From NCBI GenBank assembly GCA_000310025.1, contig FN647962.1, positions 298,062 to 362,061 of the forward strand: a DNA stretch of 64,000 nt, in the 5' to 3' direction. Position 1 is the first letter of the stretch; each line of letters begins with the position of its first letter. The translations under genes were made by a program, and so were the position numbers. This document shows, piece by piece, positions 57,305 to 64,000 of this stretch. Under the pieces are notes generated by a model. It did not search any database. It worked only from the letters and a program-made list of their open reading frames with translations, and was not told where the DNA came from. The DNA comes from Ectocarpus siliculosus. Lineage: Eukaryota; Sar; Phaeophyceae; Ectocarpales; Ectocarpaceae.

Positions 57305-60300
57305 TTAGGAAAATGAAACGTTGGTACGGGTACCGAGTGCCACGTCAGAAAATTTACGTAGCTCACAGTTCTGCCTTTGTCGCCTTTTCTTATATCCCGG
57401 AGCCTCGTCTCCATGCCATGGAGTTTTTCTTTGCGTATCCGTATCCTTGCGTTGAGCCGCTGCCTTTCCCTGGGGTTTAACAAAAGTCATGGTGTCGCTG
57501 AGCAACATCGTGGAAATGGTCTTCCACATCTCTTTGTCTAATGCTTCCTTGGTATTCGGCCTCATATTTAGTGAATGGTTTGTTTTTGCGGTTTTGTGGC
57601 CTTCAACCACCGCAATTTGTCCCTCGACAGCTTGGTTAACCGTGGCATTGGGTTCACACGTATACACGTCGGCACGGGCTCTGTTTGAAACCAACAGCTA
57701 GAACAACAACAACAGTTCAAGCTGACACGAGCAATGCACACTGACAGAAGCTCTTGTCGTTTTCGGCTGGCAGCCTCGCTAAAGCTCTTCCGGAGACGCT
57801 CAGAGGGCGTGAGAGAGAGCGCTCGAGAGAGAAAGGTAACTAAGCACCAATGACCCCTGCTGACGAAGCGAAATATGTATTTGTTCCCCGAGCAACGCCT
57901 TCTAAGGAAGCAATCGAACTTGGATTTCGTCCACGTTTCCTCCGACGTAAAATAAAACCGCGATGTTCCGACCGAACTGACGCGAAACTACAAACAGGGG
58001 GGCGAAGCTACGAACAAGGGGCCCTCGTTCTCCATTTCTCGTTTTCGTTCCTCGTTCCTGCTTTCCTTTACGAACTTCCCGTATAATAGTGCTTCAAACC
58101 TTTTAACCCAATCGTCTGGAGACAACACCACCTCATGGTCCGCCTTCGTCTGCTTTGCTGTGCCTGGTTCGACCTGGAAAGAAATTTACGATATGAGGCA
58201 TCCCGCAGCTTGTGCAGTCAGACGCTTTCATTGTTGGCCAAGAGGTGTCGAGTCGGTGCATGCCCAAGTCTCGCGCACACAAAAGAAACGCGAACAAGAA
58301 CGTCTACGTCGCAATCTTTATCTTGACACTGCTATGCTTCTCTCTTGTATCGAGTAGGTTTCCGCACATGGAATGCCTGTCACATCCCAAGGGAAGCAGC
58401 GCACATCTGCGCGTTGTTACCAGATATTTACAGATTCGACAAGAAATAATCGGCTGTTTTTTTATTCTCCAGCCCTTCTTCGATGTGTTGAAGGAGGACA
58501 GTCTCACGTTCTTGCTTCGGACGAGCGTGGCGAGCTGGTCAGAGAGGTTCGTAATGCGCATTTCCATGATAGAGTTTAGGCGCTCCAGTTCTGGTCGACC
58601 AAGCCCGGACCCATCGTCTTGCGCCGCGGATCTCCACCTATCGTACGATGCGTGGCAAATGGACGACGTCAAGGAAATGAAAGATGCATCGGTCTGTGAA
58701 AGAAGGTGGGCCAATTGGAGAGGCGCATGGCATTGACATTCCCTCGTCACGGTCATAGCATGGCGTCAACCCGTGCTCACCTCTTCGCGTGTTTCGCTGC
58801 CGCCACAAACGCGGTCAGGGAAGGAGTCCCAACTCCAGCTGGCGATGGAAGAGCCAACCCTGTCCTTGCAACGATGTTCATCGCGTTCTTGTACCGAACC
58901 GCTTCTGCCTGGCGTTGAAGGGCCTTCTTTTCGTCGTCATGTGTCACCTGGGGGCAGGAGGTGCAGTTGGATTATTGGTTTGAGACGCGTTAGGCTCTCT
59001 TTCGACACAACACCAGCCAGCACCGACACGACTGGGTGTCCTGCTGATCTCTGCCGTACGGATACGCGAAAACATTATAACCACGTGGGAGACTCTCGTA
59101 AGAAGTTTTTCGTGCGCCCTGCAAGAAGAAAAAAATGTCCCGTGAAAGCAATGGTTAAACACACGGTCATGCTTGCATCCCCCTGTGCCTAAGAGCTGCA
59201 CTCTATGCCTGAGCTCATATCCAACGGCAAACACACCACGGAGACTTGCGATTGCCCCCCAAGCGCAGCGAGTAGGACATTCAAAACTAACTGTACGCTA
59301 GCGAGTGATGGCACAGGGGTGCGATTGCTCTCTATCATAAATTCTTGTCCTTTCTACGCACCCCCGCCCGATATTGTCGGACTGCTGTGCCATAACTCCG
59401 ATCTCTGTGCGGAAATCGGATTTAATCACTACATTCTGGTACTGATGCACACTCCTCCTGTGCGATAACTCCGGACTAGGTGATACTGAACAAAACAAGA
59501 AAATACAAATGGGTGTTCTTGCTGGTCTCGGGACTAATTACAATGCGTAGCAGCTTGATCGCTTGGAACGCTGGGGCGTGCAGCTAGTGGTGACCGGTGG
59601 GGCATACTTCGAGTTTAATGGCGGCAGTGTACAGGAATATCCAAAAAAGCAATAGCCCACTATTATCCTTTTGTCTTCGAGCTTGTTCTTGGCTTATATG
59701 TTCCGTTTTGTAGCTTCACTTTTCGGTATCTATTCTGCATCAGTAGGTTGTCGGGTGCGGTGGTGTGTTCCTTTATGTCCTTCGTTGCGGATACTGTTCA
59801 TTTGCCGATTCAATGAACCAAATATCTTTGCTGGGTGTGCACCGGCACCATGCCATACACGCAGCTTTTAAGCACTGTGAACCCGGCGAAACATGTCGAC
59901 TTCTTTAGCATTGCGAATTCTTTTAGCATTGCGATAAAGTTGCTACGTACAGCTCAAGAAGTGCCCCGGGACTCGTGGTAGCACGCAGCCTCGAACGCCA
60001 CACATGGGGTTGGTTTCCCCGGAGTTGTTGGAGTGATCGCACAGTTAACGCACAAGGGGTGTGATAAATCCAAACGGTGTCATCGCTCGCAATTGTAATG
60101 GAGCAACTAGTGTATGAGCATTGTATGAGCGTTTCATGAACGCTGTATGCATATGAGCACTTGTTGCATAGTTTGAATTTTCGTTGGATATGGATATTTG
60201 GCGTCGTTGAGGGGTATTGAAGTAGCTTGAAGGAGGATCAAAATCCCAGCCCCGCTCCCTCACTCTCCGAGTGGGCGCTGAGCGGGCCTAGTCTAAGAAG

Positions 60301-63300
60301 GCTAAACAAGAGATCAAACAACAACTGTGAGTACCCGAAAAGCCAGGAGCAACGGACTTGCTGCCTTCCCTTTTTCTTTTCTCTTTTCCTCCATAACCCA
60401 ATCGCACGATACATATACATCCGTTCGATGAAACCATGCGATAAAGACGGACAACCGATCAATTCCAGATGAAGACATAAAACTGATCGCTTCCAGCGGG
60501 CGATCGCCTCGTTCTTCGTCCTTTTGCACATCGCCACAACATACTCGATCACGACGATCAGGACGGCTTATCCCGGTAAAGTGCGTAGACTATACTACAT
60601 CAACTGTTTTTCTCTTATCAATGTGGGCCCGACGTAGTCATCGCTCTGAGCAGTGTTACATGGTTCGCGTCATCACACGTTTCCAGCGTAAATTACAATC
60701 CAACACGAAGTTGCGACGCAAAGGCGTACCTCTGAACCAGACAGCGGTGCAGTTATCAGCCGTATTCCGCCGCTAAGAGGTTGTTCGATCTCTTCGTTGA
60801 CGCTGACGGGGAGGTCGAAGAGGTTGCGTTCCGGCCTGTGGATGGCCTCTAGTAGACTCTCCCGAAGGGTCTCTAACGCCTGGTCGGACAGGCAGGCGAG
60901 GGCACCGTCGTGGCAAGTACTGCGCGCGTGAGCATAGCCCTTGATTTGAGGGATGCACGTGAAACTGAAGAGAGGCCGTACGGTGACTGAATTTCGAGAA
61001 GCTCGGGGCTTTCCAGCGATACAACCGGCATTGATTGGTGTATACGCTCATTCAACGAAAGATATATCCGAGAGAGCACGTTGTTTACACAGCTGGAACA
61101 CCCGGCAAGCTCAAGCACATCAAATCATCCCCAGCACCAAGAGAGGGTATTGTACCACGTGCCGCGTGAAGCAATTCGGCCGAAAACGTAGTGAAAAGTA
61201 CCTCAAGGGCTTGATTGTTTGGTTGGCTGCTAAACATCGCAACAAACCTGGGCGTCCATAGCGAGTTCGAAAGCTTCCAACTCGACCTCTTCGTCACCGC
61301 GCGGTCTTTCTATCCTTGCCTGTTGGTTGCGTTGGGCGCAAACGATTTAACCGTCATGCCAAAAGCAACATTGGCGGAACACACAGATATCCGTTCGAAA
61401 CATATACGCTAGACTACAGGTTTTACTGTGTGTGATAGAAGATGAGGGGCACCTGGGCGTGCCCCGTCTTGATTTCTCGCGGGTGAGCCACTCAACCGTT
61501 AAAAACCTTGCCAGTTAAGATTGCCTTCGTTTTGGCAGAGCCAAGCCGATCTCTGATTACTGAGTCGTTTCGTCACTCGAATCGTGAGGCTTCCAACTTT
61601 GGCAGTCACCCCCACTGGTTCTTTCCAACACGGTGTGGAAAGAAGAATGTTTTATCCCCGGGTTAATATTTGTTGGTGATGCCGTTGCTTGTCTATGCCA
61701 ATGACCTCTGCACTGCCGTAGACCGGCGGGAAGCCAACCATGGGCAACAATAAGAGCGCCGACACGGGCAATTGTGACCAATCGAAGTACGACTTGCCTG
61801 CATCGTGCGCCAGGCGCTTGCAACATCCTGGTCGGGATCACAAGGCATGGCGCTGGCTATCTTGGCAAAGATTTCGAGCAAATTTCCTCTCGCATCGAGG
61901 CGATGGCGGTCTTGCTTCATAGGATCCGGTGTACGCCGGTCCGTAGGACTTGCGAGCGCTTGCTCACTGCTGTGATTCGAGCCAACCATCGCGGCATCCG
62001 GAACGCCGCCCTGCATGGGAGAACGCGGGAGGGCATATCACTATTCGTGAAACAAGTTTTGAACGGATCCCTAACAATGCACGACGATGTCTTAGCCCTC
62101 ATTGACTGCCGCATGAAGGATGAAGAAAACGAAGGTTGTACAACCTTCTGGAACGAACGAACGGTACGCCAAAGACATTCTGCCATGTAGTGTCCGTGCG
62201 TCGTGTCCAACACCGCTTCGAGCTAGAGATTTCCCTCATGGACGCCAAAAGTTCCATGCGCTACAGCTTTTTGACGAGGTGTCCAAGAGCCACTAGGTTG
62301 ATCTTGAGCCAAACCTGGGCGCGTGCTTCCTTGCCGGATGGAGTGCTAAACTCCGCTGATATGTCTTCTTGTAAGCTCGCTGTCCTAGCGTCCGGTTTGA
62401 AAACATTGTCGAGGTGTTGGCGCCGCCTTTGGAGTCCGGAACAATGCGGGTCAGACAAGGGGCTGGACAATATTACAAAAACTGCGGTGTTTGGGAAACC
62501 CCATTTCGTCCGGTGCGGTAACGAAGGCACTATCTCACCCTCTCTCCCGCACGGCGGCGGTTTCTGGCAGCAAATAGGAACGCTCACCCGGTGATGATCG
62601 CTTCGAGAAGGTGCGTCATGATGTCGAGTTGGCTATTCCCTGGACCGTGCTCGGCCTCCTCGGGCGGCATTTCAGCTATGAAGTCTTCGGCAGCGCTCAG
62701 AACCTCCTCTCTCTGTTGATGTTGGTGGTGCTCAACGTACGCTCTCACTTGCACCCGAAGCTCGGCCTGGAGTGCTGCGCCGCGTTGCGCGACATCAAGG
62801 GAGAGCTCGTCACGACTCTTGCTGAGGGCCTCCGAAATTCTCGCAAGTGCGGCCAGCTTGGTCACGGCCAATGCCGCTCGTTGACTTGCTTCGCTCAACA
62901 CACCTCCGGACGACAAGCCCAGGTTTGCGATGTCGCCCTGGAGAGATTGCGGAACCTTATCGGGACCGGACTTGGCTCGACGAATGACATCAAGACCCAG
63001 AGCGGAGAATAGCTTCAGAGCAAAGTTTGGGTGGAGTTGGCTTTCACCCACCATCACCCCAACGAGAGTGTTGAGGGCTTCCGTGCGATCTTCAAAACTG
63101 CCGCGTCCAGTGCCCGCAGACTCGCTCCAGAGGGCGCGTAGCAGTACGTTCAACTTCGCCAAGCGAGCTTGGCCCCGTTCTATTAAGCTTACCAGCTCCC
63201 CTCGTGATTCCGTCGACCTCGGAAAAACACCGTCAAGAAGGAGAGGACCGTCGCCGCCACGGAAGCCATGGAATAAAGCGTGGATACCTTGCCGGGTCTC

Positions 63301-64000
63301 GTAAAGACTTCCTAAGTCGATCGGTTTCTTAGGTTCGGCCAACAGGTTCGAAACTTCTTGCCATTCGCTCAAATCGCAGAGACCGAGCTCCACGGCAAGA
63401 CGGACAAGGTACATCCACCTCACTCGACTTGCGATACCAACCAGCTTGTCTTCCAAGGGCGGAGCCTGTCCCTGTGGAACGAAATCGTCAGCAAAGGATG
63501 CAGTTGGGTAACAGTCAGCATCCGAATACAAACAGAGCCACGCCAATATGTGGAACACAGCAGCTGGTGTTGGTGGGTGCCTGCCCATCTAGCCGCACGT
63601 CCTACGAGCAGATGTACCATTACTGGTTTCCCTAGCACACGCTTCGTTCCATGTGACATGAAGCATCTTCCTCACCTCCCAACGGAGGGTGTCCATCATT
63701 CTCCGAGACAAATCAGATGACCCCGACGTCAAGCCAGCTGCGATAACGGCGGCTGCCAGCTCCAGCGCAGCAGCGGTGCCCTGCTCGTTTCCTGCGTCGC
63801 TAGAACCGTTGTCGCGTAGCTGCCAGCACGCGGCCGTTAAGAGGGATGCTTGACGCAGAGGATCGTCATCCTTGCCAACGTCGGCAGATTCACTGCGCTG
63901 CAGGTCTTCCACAAGCACACAGTGCTGTGCTCGAAGCATCTCAAGACGGTACCATGCCTGAGAATCACCTTGGTTTCCTTCGTCTGAGCTCCCTCCCCCT
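57305..64000 (-). CDS. Large unrecognised multi-exon gene (N-terminus beyond the right edge)
   Basis: Exons, in reading order and agreeing phase, are: >64000-63676, 63471-62588, 62426-62315, 62010-61798, 61319-61248, 60939-60730, 58947-58781, 58637-58508, 58173-58072 and 57697-57305 (about 890 residues in the window). The sequence is helical and Leu/Ala/Glu-rich, for example LVGIASRVRWMYLVRLAVEL, ALACLSDQALETLRESLLEA and SPDDWVKRFEALLYG. A basic NLS-like YKKRRQRQ lies near the C-terminus. No domain is recognised; a helical-repeat scaffold is possible. The fourth exon ends in a perfect GC donor (CAG|GCAAGT). Two ends are ambiguous. Exon 3 may run on to a stop at 62263. Exon 9 may read through to a TAG at 57988 instead of splicing at GTAAAG to the last exon. 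Confidence 0.68.

Noticed and set aside
56914-57480. 188-codon plus-strand ORF
   Set aside because: It is antisense to the terminal exon of the minus-strand gene, which has a good acceptor and continuous phase.
1-64000. CRISPR array, rRNA or prokaryotic operon
   Set aside because: No evenly spaced identical direct repeats with unique spacers, no rRNA landmarks, and all recognised genes are eukaryotic with introns.

Overview
This is an intron-rich, roughly half-GC eukaryotic nuclear sequence. The best fit is a photosynthetic stramenopile, perhaps a brown alga or a close relative. The evidence is a SufA-type protein with a signal peptide followed by a Phe-initiated transit-like segment (the targeting style of secondary red plastids), a PUB-UBX protein that also starts with a signal-like segment, and a vitamin-B12-dependent class II ribonucleotide reductase built from 15 small exons. 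Ty3, hAT-like and tyrosine-recombinase retroelements are also present. The species cannot be fixed from this window.

Layout. Positions 1-20925 are mostly mobile DNA: the 3' part of a Ty3/chromovirus-like LTR retrotransposon (1-5784), an hAT-like transposase split into two convergent halves (5902-9504), the last exon of an RNA polymerase III subunit (RPC31/POLR3G-like, 10330-10869), and one tyrosine-recombinase retroelement with split direct repeats A1-ORFs-B1A2-B2 (12790-20925). Positions 21382-64000 are gene-dense. In order they hold the exosome subunit RRP43 (+), CDC6 (-) arranged head-to-head with plastid-type SUFA (+), ribosomal protein S29 (-), VPS45 (+), a convergent TPR protein (-), the PUB-UBX protein (+), the B12-dependent ribonucleotide reductase (+), and a large unrecognised multi-exon gene (-) that runs off the right edge.

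Exon models were built by hand from GT-AG (and two GC-AG) borders, reading-phase agreement and known family motifs. RRP43 (274 codons), the PUB-UBX gene (427) and the reductase (714) close in phase from ATG to stop. VPS45 closes except for one nucleotide at one junction. CDC6 and SUFA each have one unresolved upstream junction.

Functional links are loose: replication licensing (CDC6) and dNTP supply (reductase), RNA processing and translation (exosome, Pol III, S29), membrane traffic (VPS45), and plastid Fe-S assembly together with a p97/Cdc48 cofactor that may act at the plastid periphery. There is no operon-like organisation, CRISPR array or clear tRNA/rRNA gene.
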